Below, one piece after another: positions 36,078-45,500 of a stretch of 64,000 nucleotides of DNA (position 1 is its first letter; the number at the start of each line of letters is the position of its first letter). The notes under the pieces were generated by a model. That model was not told the origin of the DNA and ran no database searches. It worked only from the letters and a program-made list of their open reading frames with translations. The position numbers and the translations under genes are program-made. The DNA comes from Aureispira sp963837355. Lineage in GTDB: Bacteria; Bacteroidota; Bacteroidia; Chitinophagales; Saprospiraceae. Location: the NCBI GenBank assembly GCA_963837355.1, contig CAWIMY010000003.1, forward strand, positions 248,001 to 312,000, given 5' to 3'.

Positions 36078-37361
36078 CTAAAAATGTTGTTGATAAAAAT
36101 CGACAATCCGCTCATCGACCATGACATCCTGCGGGCGCAAAGGGCGGCGCAAAACAATGCCTTCTAGGGTGCGGCAGCGACTCAGAGCGACATACGTTTG
36201 TCCAAATTCAAAGGCACCTTTACCCATGTCAATAATCACTCGATCAAAGGTTTTTCCTTGGCTTTTGTGGATGGTCATTGCCCAAGCTAAACGGAGAGGA
36301 TATTGGGTAAAGGTACCGATTTTTTTGGTCTCTACGGTTCCTTGATCCGTTAGGTCATGTTTGATAACTTCCCACTCATAAGGCTCCACGTCAATGTAGC
36401 CAATGGTGCCGTTGGGTTGGAGCAAAGCCACTTTGATACTGTCGTGGGTGAGGTCGTGAATTTGCCCAACACTGCCGTTGACATAGCGTTTCTTTGGGTC
36501 ATTTTTTAGGAACATGACTTGCGCGCCTACTTTGAGGTGCAGGGGAGTTTCGGCAGGCAGTGTAGTAACGGAGCCTGTTATTTTGGCTAAGTAGGAATAC
36601 GTTTCGGTGTTCAGCTCGGCTAATTTTTGTACGTTAATTTCATTGACTTCTGCATTGCGCGCAGACAAAATCACGTAGAAATCTTCGTCTTCCAGCTCGG
36701 CTTCGTGGCGCTCGTTCAACTCGTTAAACTCTTCTTCATCCATTCGGCGCAAGCGAATGGCATCCAATAAGCGAATAAAGTGGCGGTTCTCTTGGCGATA
36801 CACTTGGCGCAATTCGATCATCTGAATTTCTAATTCTTTGGATTGAAACACCTTGGCGGAAAAAAAGTAAGGGCTCTCGTACTGGTAGTGAAACATCGCG
36901 CGCTCTTCGTTGGAGGCAATAACAGGCGGCAATTGGAATAAATCCCCAAAAAAGATCATCTGTATGCCCCCAAAAGGCGCAGGATTTCCCGTATTGACGC
37001 GTAGAAAAAAGTCAATCTGCTCCATCAAATCGGCGCGTACCATAGAGACTTCATCAATCACAATTGCCTGCAAAGCCTGAAACATACGACGGTTGCGGCG
37101 CACGCGAATTTCCTCTTTTTTGAGTGGGCGAGCGGGAAAGCCAAAAAAGGAATGGATGGTTTGCCCTTCTATGTTGAGCGCGGCAATGCCTGTTGGTGCC
37201 AAGACTACAATTTTTTTACGGGTATGCGCGCGCCAAAAGCGCAGAAGTGTAGATTTCCCTGTTCCTGCTTTGCCTGTGATAAAAAGGCACTTTCTAGTGC
37301 GCTCCATATCGTTTAGAGCGGCTTTAAAATCTGGATTGAGATCGATGCTGTCTTTGTTCAA
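36078..37361 (-). CDS. Pif1-like superfamily 1 DNA helicase
   Basis: A 427-residue AAA/helicase protein. Walker A is TGKAGTGKST near residues 28-38, motif Ia is VVLAPTGIAALN, Walker B is VIDEVSMV, motif III is IFFGDLFQLPPV, and the C-terminal SF1 motifs are MTIHKSQGKTFDRVIID and YVALSRCRTLEGI. The whole is shorter than RecD or Pif1 from eukaryotes but complete for the bacterial Pif1-like group, which unwind 5' to 3'. The start appears to be TTG at 37361; the next ATG (37307) would cut residues before the first motif. It is a lone gene: 178 bases after it are empty except for AT-rich sequence. Confidence 0.85.
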   Translation of the reverse strand: MNKDSIDLNPDFKAALNDMERTRKCLFITGKAGTGKSTLLRFWRAHTRKKIVVLAPTGIAALNIEGQTIHSFFGFPARPLKKEEIRVRRNRRMFQALQAIVIDEVSMVRADLMEQIDFFLRVNTGNPAPFGGIQMIFFGDLFQLPPVIASNEERAMFHYQYESPYFFSAKVFQSKELEIQMIELRQVYRQENRHFIRLLDAIRLRRMDEEEFNELNERHEAELEDEDFYVILSARNAEVNEINVQKLAELNTETYSYLAKITGSVTTLPAETPLHLKVGAQVMFLKNDPKKRYVNGSVGQIHDLTHDSIKVALLQPNGTIGYIDVEPYEWEVIKHDLTDQGTVETKKIGTFTQYPLRLAWAMTIHKSQGKTFDRVIIDMGKGAFEFGQTYVALSRCRTLEGIVLRRPLRPQDVMVDERIVDFYQQHF

Positions 37362-37610
37362 CGTTATTTGGTTTTGAAGAAGGGGTTGCCCTCTCAGTTT
37401 AGAAGCCGTTCAGACGACTTCTATATTCACTTGTCTATACAACCCCTAGCGCGGCTAAGGGTTTAAAAGGCGAAGCATGACTTCCAAAAGTGGCAAAAAA
37501 GCGATACCTTACCAATGCTCTATGCCTTTTTTTTTAGTTTGTTTTCAATTTTTATCATAAAGCTACGATTGGATTTCTTTCTTATTCTGATTGTTTCCTA
37601 ATTCTTTGTC

Positions 37611-38724
37611 ATGCGAAATGCTTACTTATTTATACTTTTGTGGAGTTTTTTTTCTTGGAATGTGCAAGCTCAATACGACCACGAAACTATCCTACCTGGA
37701 GAAACAGGCGCTACGTTACTCACTAATTTGCGCTTAGATTACAAACCCACGATTATAGCTAGTTATGACGCGGCGCGTGATAATATGTTTCGTACCATTT
37801 ATGAAGAGGACGACACCGTCACTTGTGTGTATACAGGCATGAAACGCTACTTGCCGCCCAGTGCGTTAAGTCCGCGTACAGTTATGTTTGACAACAACAG
37901 TTCGGTGTCGATGAATACAGAACATACCTATCCACAAAGCAAGGTATTAAACGAAGCGGGTAAAGCCGATTTGCATCATATTTTTCCTACGCGAGCATTG
38001 GCTAATAATGGCCGCAGCTCCTCTCCTTTTGACAACATTCCCAGTGGCAATATTGACAAATGGTACTTGGGGACAACGGTACTTAGCTCGCCGCCACCTG
38101 CCGCTGATATTCCATTCTATAGTAAGCAAGAGAATAATGTTGCTTTTGAGCCCCGCGACGATTTCAAAGGTAACATTGCCCGCGCGATGTTTTATTATTA
38201 TACCATGTACAAAACAGAGGCGGACGGCGTAGATGCTAACTTTTTCAACAGTCAAAAAAACGTTTTGTGCCAATGGCATTTGGATGATCCTGTCGATAGT
38301 ATGGAGTGGGTTCGCACCTCTAGAATCGCTCCGTTTCAGAACAACCTCGTTAATCCTTTTGTTAAAGATTGTACGTTGCCCAACCGCTGCAACTACTGCG
38401 TACAAACCTGCACACCGCCTAACCGCATTAGCCGCCAAGAGGATTTTGGGTCTTTTGTTACTGGACAATGCTCCTAACCCTGTGGCGCAACAAACACAAT
38501 TGAGCTACCAATTGGATCGCCCTCAAGAGGTGACGTTTGTAGTTTATAATCACTTGGGGCAAGCGGTGCGCACCTTGGTGGTCGCCGAAACACAGCCCGC
38601 AGGAGCTTACCACTATAATTTTGCAGTAGAAGCACTGCCTAGTGGCTTGTATCATTACAGCATTACGGTAGGTCAATCAGGCCGTAGCGCCACTTTTTCT
38701 AAAACGATGCTTATTGTGCAGTAA
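37611..38724 (+). CDS. Endonuclease I with T9SS sorting domain, one frameshift
   Basis: A secreted nuclease of about 370 residues. The signal peptide is MRNAYLFILLWSFFSW, then NVQAQ. The Endonuclease_1 fold follows: NTEHTYPQS near 103-111, DLHHIFPT with the catalytic His pair, NNGRSSSPFDNI, and NIARAMFYYYTMY. Near 38440-38465 the frame shifts; the other frame carries on with LLLDNAPNPVAQQTQLSYQL, a type A T9SS C-terminal domain that ends in LIVQ. The join is natural for this phylum, so one gene is likely. Such enzymes act outside the cell on DNA, for nutrition or release from DNA nets. Confidence 0.8.
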
Positions 38725-38764
38725 CAAGCATTCCTATTGTTAATAATAAAAAACAAAATCAATC

Positions 38765-39304
38765 ATGCAACGCTTTATTTTCCTAACAAGTAGTCTATTT
38801 TTTATGCTACTACTAATGACAGCTTGTGGGGGCGATACGCCCGAGAATGCTTTTCCCAAACGCTTGCCCGTTGATGAACGCGCCAAAAAGCAACAAGTAG
38901 AAGCACTATCCGAACAATCGAAACAGGCTTCTATGGCTTGGCAAGAAGAGCGCGAACGCATTGATGCGATTCTTGAAAGTAACGGCAATTTCTACGCCAC
39001 TGCGGATGGAGTAGATGAATTAACTAAAGAATATACGACTTATTACCTAGAAGAAGATAAAACTACCCCACTCAAAACGCGTTACATTTATAAAACAGGC
39101 TCTTTTGACCTCTTATATTGGTTGCCCAATGGGCAGCTTTGGTTGGAGCGCGATGGCTACGATTTTCTAATTAAAGACCAGAAAATCGTGCATTTGATGC
39201 GCGATGGACAAGTGGCCGAAGCGACCACCAACGAACGCCAAGAAGCCCTGAAAGTAGCGGCAATGGCTGCGGAGCAAGTGCAACCTGTCAATTATCCTCT
39301 CTAA
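38765..39304 (+). CDS. Lipoprotein of unknown function (179 aa)
   Basis: Signal MQRFIFLTSSLFFMLLLMTACGG gives a lipobox (LMTAC) with the acylated cysteine near residue 21. The mature part begins with a helical, charged stretch (VDERAKKQQVEALSEQ) and then a beta-rich segment (YKTGSFDLLYWLPNGQLWLE). I know no family. It starts 41 bases after the nuclease gene and is followed by mqnD at 20 bases, so the three plus-strand genes from here to 40782 may be an operon. Its link with menaquinone synthesis is only positional. Confidence 0.65.
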   Translation: MQRFIFLTSSLFFMLLLMTACGGDTPENAFPKRLPVDERAKKQQVEALSEQSKQASMAWQEERERIDAILESNGNFYATADGVDELTKEYTTYYLEEDKTTPLKTRYIYKTGSFDLLYWLPNGQLWLERDGYDFLIKDQKIVHLMRDGQVAEATTNERQEALKVAAMAAEQVQPVNYPL

Positions 39305-39324
39305 GTAATTTAAAGATACCCCTT

Positions 39325-40167
39325 ATGACTGTTTTGACGCTGGGTTTTTCGCCTTGTCCCAATGATACGTTTATTTTTGATGCGCTGATTCATGATCGAA
39401 TAGATACCGAAGGACTGCATTTTGAAGTGCAGCTCGGTGATGTGGAGCAACTCAACCAAAAAGCATTTCGGGGCGAACTAGACATTACAAAACTCAGTTA
39501 CCACGCCTACGCCCATCTGATTGAGCAATACGCCTTGCTCAACAGTGGCTCGGCTCTAGGCAATAATTGTGGCCCCTTGCTCATTGCCAAAACACCCCTC
39601 AATACGGCTAGCCTTGCCCAAACGAGCATCGCCATTCCAGGAACGTATACCACCGCCAATTTTTTATTGAGCTTGGCCTTTCCCGAGGCTCAAAACAAAC
39701 AAGAACTTTTGTTTTCAGACATTGAACAAGCGGTCTTGGAAGAGCGAGTAGAGGCGGGTTTGATCATCCATGAGAATAGATTTACTTATCAAGATAAAGG
39801 CTTAGTAAAGCTGCTCGATTTGGGAGAATGGTGGGAGGGCAACACGGGCTTGCCCATTCCTTTGGGGGGCATTGTGGTGCGCCGCGATCATCCCCTAGCG
39901 CTGCAACAACGCATTGACCGAGTATTGCGCCGCAGTATTGAATATGCCTTTGCCCATCCGCAGGAATCCTTGCCTTATGTACGCAGCCATGCGCAAGAAA
40001 TGGACACCGCAGTGATGCAACAACACATTGACTTATACGTCAATGATTATTCGATAGATTTAGGGCAAAAGGGACGACGCGCCGTGCAGCATTTATTTGA
40101 TACGGCTATTGCGCGGGGTATTATTAGCGCCACAGATCATCCTATTTTTGTTCCTCTTGCTTCCTAA
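39325..40167 (+). CDS. mqnD: 1,4-dihydroxy-6-naphthoate synthase (futalosine menaquinone pathway)
   Basis: A 280-residue cytoplasmic enzyme with a periplasmic-binding-protein fold that turns cyclic dehypoxanthinyl futalosine into 1,4-dihydroxy-6-naphthoate. The N-terminal SPCPNDTFIFDALIHD is the family signature; ITKLSYHAY, LNSGSALGNNCGPLLI and GLPIPLGGIVVRRD follow in the usual places. The length is normal. This shows that the organism makes menaquinone by the futalosine route, as many Bacteroidota do. The other mqn genes are elsewhere. The stop is followed after 9 bases by the YigZ gene. Confidence 0.9.
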   Translation: MTVLTLGFSPCPNDTFIFDALIHDRIDTEGLHFEVQLGDVEQLNQKAFRGELDITKLSYHAYAHLIEQYALLNSGSALGNNCGPLLIAKTPLNTASLAQTSIAIPGTYTTANFLLSLAFPEAQNKQELLFSDIEQAVLEERVEAGLIIHENRFTYQDKGLVKLLDLGEWWEGNTGLPIPLGGIVVRRDHPLALQQRIDRVLRRSIEYAFAHPQESLPYVRSHAQEMDTAVMQQHIDLYVNDYSIDLGQKGRRAVQHLFDTAIARGIISATDHPIFVPLAS

Positions 40168-40176
40168 CCCCTACTT

Positions 40177-40782
40177 ATGTCCGAGGATACTTATCAAACC
40201 ATCGCCGCCCCTGGCGAGGGCTTTTACAAGGAAAAAGGCAGTAAATTTATCGCGTACATCTACGAAGTGGATTCGGAAGAGGCGGTACGCGACTGCTTGG
40301 AAATCGTTCAACAACTCCACAACAAAGCCCGCCACCATTGCTATGCGTACCGCATTGGATTAACAGGCGACCGCTTTCGCGCCAACGACGATGGCGAACC
40401 CTCTGGCACCGCAGGACGACCTATATTAGGACAGATTGATAGTTTTGGCTTGACCAATGTACTCGCTGTAGTTGTGCGCTATTTTGGCGGCACTAAGCTC
40501 GGCACATCGGGGCTCAAACGCTCCTATAAAACGGCTACCCAAGATGCGTTGGAGCAAGCTACCTTGGTAGAACGCATTGTCGAAGATAGTTATGAAGTGG
40601 TGTTTGATTATGTCGCCACTAGTGACGTGATGAATTTCTTAAAACAGGAGGGCTTTGTGATTAAGAGCATGGATTATCAAGAAAAAACTACTCTACTAGT
40701 ACAAGTTCGGCAAAGCGAAGCCGAGCGTTTTCAAGAAACATTAAACAAAATTATTGGTGTTAAGGTGAGCCTTAACGAATAA
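40177..40782 (+). CDS. YigZ/IMPACT-family protein
   Basis: A 201-residue protein. The first 120 residues are the UPF0029/IMPACT domain, with EKGSKFIAYIY, the signature NDDGEPSGTAGRPILGQI, and VVVRYFGGTKLGTSGL. The C-terminal part is a DUF1949-like ferredoxin fold. Bacterial YigZ is of unclear function, perhaps in translation or general stress; the eukaryotic relative acts on GCN2. It is cytoplasmic, and its start lies 9 bases after mqnD. A stretch of 39 bases separates its stop from the convergent ABC ATPase gene. Confidence 0.85.
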   Translation: MSEDTYQTIAAPGEGFYKEKGSKFIAYIYEVDSEEAVRDCLEIVQQLHNKARHHCYAYRIGLTGDRFRANDDGEPSGTAGRPILGQIDSFGLTNVLAVVVRYFGGTKLGTSGLKRSYKTATQDALEQATLVERIVEDSYEVVFDYVATSDVMNFLKQEGFVIKSMDYQEKTTLLVQVRQSEAERFQETLNKIIGVKVSLNE

Positions 40783-40821
40783 ACGTTTTGTTTACAGCGT
40801 TACGACCTACTAGACAAACAA

Positions 40822-41466
40822 CTACCCTACCTTCACGCGTTCCAACAAAATTTGCTGTTCAAATAATACCTTCAAACGGTTGTCATGCGTCACGATCAAC
40901 AGCGTTGCGTTAGAAGCCTTGCTTTGCTCCAAGAGGAGTTGTACCACTTCGTGGCAGTTGTGGTCGTCTAGACTAGAAGTGGGCTCGTCGGCCAAAATCA
41001 AAACGGGATCATTGATAAGCGCGCGCGCGATGGCGACGCGTTGTTGCTCCCCTAAGCTAAGGTTTTGAGGCTTGGCGTGGAGCTTGTCCTCCAAGTTGAG
41101 GCGCTGTAGGAGGCTTTTTATTTTCGCGCGATCTTGGCGCTTACCTGCTAAGTATTGTGCAGTGAGGAGGTTGTCTTCTACGGTGAGGGCTTTGATGAGG
41201 TGTGCTTGTTGAAAAATAATGCCGATGTGTTGCCCGCGAAATTGATCCAATTCGTTGCCCGTGAGTTTGGTTAACTCTTGGTTATTAACGACAATAGAAC
41301 CCGCTTGTGGAGCCATTAGTCCCCCTAATAAATGCAACAACGTTGTTTTACCACAACCCGATTGCCCTAAAATCAACCAATGGCTTCCTTGCTCGCAGTG
41401 CATGGCAGGAAATTCAAAACGCTGGTTGGGGCTGTACTGAAAGGTAAGTTGTTTGGTCTGTATCAT
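40822..41466 (-). CDS. LolD-like ABC transporter ATPase
   Basis: A 214-residue nucleotide-binding subunit. Walker A is GQSGCGKTT near 34-42, the Q-loop is in IFQQAHLI, the signature is LSLGEQQRVAIARALI, Walker B is LILADEPTSSLD and the H-loop is in VTHDNRL. The closest group is the LolD/MacB type that works on lipoproteins or peptides from the outer leaf of the inner membrane. No permease gene is adjacent, so the substrate is unclear. It is monocistronic; the next gene upstream ends in a strong terminator at 41505-41535. Confidence 0.85.
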   Translation of the reverse strand: MIQTKQLTFQYSPNQRFEFPAMHCEQGSHWLILGQSGCGKTTLLHLLGGLMAPQAGSIVVNNQELTKLTGNELDQFRGQHIGIIFQQAHLIKALTVEDNLLTAQYLAGKRQDRAKIKSLLQRLNLEDKLHAKPQNLSLGEQQRVAIARALINDPVLILADEPTSSLDDHNCHEVVQLLLEQSKASNATLLIVTHDNRLKVLFEQQILLERVKVG

Positions 41467-41504
41467 AACGTCGTTGCTAGTTTCTATTTAGAATGGTAAA
41501 AGTA

Positions 41505-41535
41505 CAAAAAAGGAGATGCCTAGTAGGCATCTCCT
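41505..41535 (-). terminator. Terminator of the GAF-protein gene
   Basis: Perfect 11-bp stem (41511-41521 with 41525-41535), 3-base loop and a minus-strand T-run over 41511-41506. It lies 36 bases after the stop at 41571. Confidence 0.85.
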
Positions 41536-41570
41536 AGTATAAATTTATGGGGTAGTGCTCCTCTTGGAGA

Positions 41571-42314
41571 TTAGTTGTTCTTCGCCAAATGATTGCTGAG
41601 TATGTTGCTCATTAAATAGGCAAAACTTTCTTCGTCGCTGTTCCATTGGCGTTGGGGGCCTGTGTGCTCATGGCAAATAACCCCAACCATTTTACTGTTG
41701 ACAAAAATAGGCACGTCTAACATAGAATTGATTCCATTGGGTTTTAGATAGACTTCTGAGAATTCTGCGGTGCCAAAATGGGTATGGGCATTTTCTGCGG
41801 CTAACGTTCTGTTGTTCGCGATGGTTTTGAAGTAATTGGGAAAATCTGCTTCATATAGCACAGTTCCTTTTGAGTGCGTTGCTCTATCTCGCTCGTATAA
41901 ATCTATACAAGTAACCCCAGATTCATCCTCGTTATACAGCCAAATACTCGCTCGATTGACTTCCAAGCTTTCTGATAAGACGGCTGTCACTTGTTGTGCG
42001 ATAAGCTCGAAGTTATTGTTTTGCGATTGCGATAAAAGCACGTCTGAAAAGGCTTGAATATATCCTCTCAACCGCTTTACGGTATTTTTGGTAGTATCTT
42101 CTATCGTTACTTCTACGGTGTCTTGGTTCTTCTTATCAAACTCCTTGCTCATGGCTTCAAAACTTTTTTTCATGTTTTGAATATTTTCGATAGAGTCTTC
42201 CATTGATTTTGCTTGAATAGAAGAATTTTTCGAAAGTACTGCTAACCTTATTTTAGCGGGCAAACCTCCAATTTCATTTGCTTTCTGAAAAAAATCTAAT
42301 AGTTTATCTCCCAT
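41571..42314 (-). CDS. GAF-domain signalling protein
   Basis: A 247-residue cytoplasmic protein. Residues 1-90 are a helical, polar region with coiled-coil character (MEDSIENIQNMKKSFEAM). Residues 95-245 form a GAF sensory domain (VNRASIWLYNEDESGVTC, DVPIFVNSKMVGVICHEHTG), which in relatives binds cyclic nucleotides or other small ligands. No kinase, GGDEF, or DNA-binding output is present, so it may act through partner binding. It is transcribed alone. The ATG at 42314 is clear; the 190 bases upstream, before the terminator of the next gene, hold nothing else that I see. Confidence 0.8.
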   Translation of the reverse strand: MGDKLLDFFQKANEIGGLPAKIRLAVLSKNSSIQAKSMEDSIENIQNMKKSFEAMSKEFDKKNQDTVEVTIEDTTKNTVKRLRGYIQAFSDVLLSQSQNNNFELIAQQVTAVLSESLEVNRASIWLYNEDESGVTCIDLYERDRATHSKGTVLYEADFPNYFKTIANNRTLAAENAHTHFGTAEFSEVYLKPNGINSMLDVPIFVNSKMVGVICHEHTGPQRQWNSDEESFAYLMSNILSNHLAKNN

Positions 42315-42501
42315 TTTTCTGTTTCCTTTTAGGTTACTAATTTAATTTTCTATACGAATGTAGGGCTTTTCTGAAACGCTCTTACTTCTTACCACGCAAA
42401 AGGGCTATTTTACCCCGTTCCTTATTACCAAGGTATAAAAATCCTATCATAATAAAAAAAATAGCACAAACATCCTACTCAGATTCTTTGCTTTACCCCA
42501 T

Positions 42502-42562
42502 AAAAAAAGCCTTTCTCACTCCGATCTTTCCATAAAGGAAAGGATTCAGAATAAGAAAGGCT
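42502..42562 (-). terminator. Terminator of the type A adhesin 1 gene
   Basis: Stem agcctttct/agaaaggct (42508-42516 with 42554-42562) with an inner hairpin (ctttccataaaggaaag) and a minus-strand T7 run at 42508-42502. It closes the gene ending at 42585. Confidence 0.8.
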
Positions 42563-42584
42563 AAAGACTAAAAGCAAAGAAAAT

Positions 42585-45500
42585 TTACTCTACAATAATT
42601 TTCACAGTTTTTACAGCGTCTCCAATAATGAAGCGCGCTAGGTAAACTCCTGCGGGGTAATGGCTCAAATCCAATGCGTAGTTCTGTTGCAACTGCTCGC
42701 TTGGCTCAAACGCTTGTACCTGCTGACCCGTGATGCTCATCACACTCAACTGTACCGTCGCCAGCTCGCTCAAATTCAAGTTCACCCATACCAACCCAGA
42801 AGTCGGGTTCGGATACAACTCTAAGCTCGCAATGCTAGACAATTGGTTCACGCTGTTGGGCAATTGATAAGGAACGATCACGTCCACTACTTGCTGACAA
42901 CCCGTCGTAATATCCGTTACCGTAACGGTATAAGTACCCGCTACCAATCCTGTCAAATCAGCCGTCGTTGCACCTGTATTCCAAACAAAGCCTAAGTTGC
43001 CTGATCCACCAGAAATGGTCAAATCAATTCCTCCTTGTGTGTTTAGAATCTCAGGATAAATACTATCTACGGTAACCACGATTGGCGTAGCCGCTACAAT
43101 CGTAGCAGAAGCAGTTGTTGCACAACCATTCCCATCCGTAATCGTCACCGTCTGTACGCCTGCCGCTGCACCTGTTAAGTCTTGCGTCATAGCGCCGTTC
43201 GACCATAAGTAGGTGTAGGCAGGAGAACCGCCAGAAACGGTGATGTCGATGTTGCCACCATTGCCATCACAATCAATGTCCGTATTATCAATGTTTGCCG
43301 TCAAAGCCGTTGGCTCTGTGATTTGGTAATTCATTACGTACGCACAGTTAGAAGCGGTGCCATCATCAGTAATGGTTACGGTATAAAAACCACCGTTCAA
43401 ACCGCTTACATCTTCTGTAGTTGCGCTGTTGCTCCAGTTGTAGCTGTAATGCCCGACGCCCCCTGTTACCGTTAAGTCAATGCTACCATCTGCTGCGGCA
43501 CCACACGTAACATCGGCTATCGTGTTCGCTACAGTAGGCATAGGAGAAAGACTAACATTTACCGTATCCACATCGGTACAACCGTTGGCATTGGTTACGG
43601 TAGCATAGTAATCTCCAGAAACAGTAGCGTTATAAATGGCGGTTTGTGCGCCATCCTGCCACTCAATACTTGTCGCCGTAGAATTAGTAATGGTTGGGAC
43701 AATTTCTGCGATAGAACCACCACAAGCGGTTAAATCAGCACCTAAATCCACATCAATACCAACATTATCGGTCGTTACGGTAATTACTTTGCGAGCAGAA
43801 GGACATCCGCGAACTTCCGCGTAGTAAGACGTTGTAGTTGCCAAGGCAGTAACGGTAAAGCTATTGCCTGTCGTAATTAAGTTGCCTCCTACTGGAGCAT
43901 CATACCATCTGATCAAAGCAGGGCTATAACTAGCCGTAGCAGAAATAATAGCATCGCTACCAGCACATACCAAAGAATCTCCTGTTGCTGTAATCGCCGT
44001 TTGGTTATCTGGATTAATGGTCACTACAGTATTGATGGTATCATTAGAACGGTTGCCATCATTACCTGATGTAATAATTACTTGAATGTTGTAAGTACCT
44101 CCAGCAGAGGTATTGATACTCCCCATATTTTTGTTAATGGTCACACCAGGTGCCATTAGCTGTTGGGTCAAAGTAAAGCTTGCCGTAGCGTCTCCGCTAA
44201 TGTTTACGGTAATCGGTACGTTTACGAGTAAGTTAGACCCTACGTTCGCAATCGCTACGACTACATCGTGGGTACCTTGTCCACAACCATCGGGAGAAAC
44301 GACTTCTACGGCCATAGCATCGTTGGCAATAATAATGTGCTCGTCTGCTCCAATATCAGGGGCAGACCCCAAAGGACGCACATCTCCATTGATGTCATAA
44401 GTAATAGGAACGACTAAACTAGCATCGGCTGTATCGATAGCCAAAGAACCACCGAGGAAAAAGCCATTGACGAAGTTAGGATTACCCGAAACAGAGTTCG
44501 CATCGTAACCCGCAGCGCCTGTTGTTTGCCAATCTAATAAAGTGGCATAAGTCGTTGTTCCAAAACGCACAGCATCGCCTGAGCCAGAAACGTAGTACAA
44601 GTTGTTGTCCATAGCAGACATACTCACTGGATCCAACGTGTAGAAACAAGTTCCTGAACTCGTTGTCATGATGTTGTTTCTAAAGTCGATGTTGGACTGT
44701 TCGTCTAACCACATCGCCCGAAGACCTCCACTTAAGGTATTGTGATAAATGTAAATCTGGTCGGCATAAAGCAAGTACATCGCTTCACCGCTCGCACCTG
44801 AACCAATCATGTTATTAGCAATTAACCCCCCTGCTACATCATCTCCACCAAACGTACCAAATACGGCTAAGCCATAATCAGGTGATACGATGTTATTTTC
44901 GCGAATGGTAAAGTTTTGCACATCGTATAACTGTACCGCATCTGCTCCAGTGGCGATCAAATCATAGACGCTGTTACCAACAATCATCAAACTATCTTGC
45001 TCATCCGCGTAGATACCAAAGCTGTAGCTATCGTGGATTTCGTTGTTCATGATTTTGTTGTTGTCATTCTCTATGTTAGCAAGTCCTCCTTCTAAGTTAA
45101 TACCAATATTTCCACCAACAATATCATTGTTGCGAATCATGGTGAAGTTAGCATTGTTACCCTCTGTTGTAGTACCCGCACTACTAGACGTATAGCTAGC
45201 AGAAGACAAGATACCTACCACGTTGGCAGTACTAGATAATAAAGACACCGTAATGTTGTTGTCTTCAATGGTGTTGTTGTTCGCTTCGTTGATTAATAAT
45301 ACTCCGTAACCAATAGTAGTACCCGTATTTTCAATCGTCAAATTCTTGAAGGTAACGTAGTCGGCGCCATCTAAAGTAATGGTAGCTCCCGTATTAAGGC
45401 CAGTACCATCGTGAGTGAGCATCACATCTGCTGGATCGTATCCGTCAAACGTAATGGTGTTCACCATACTAGCACCCGCTACTTCTCTAATAGTAATGGC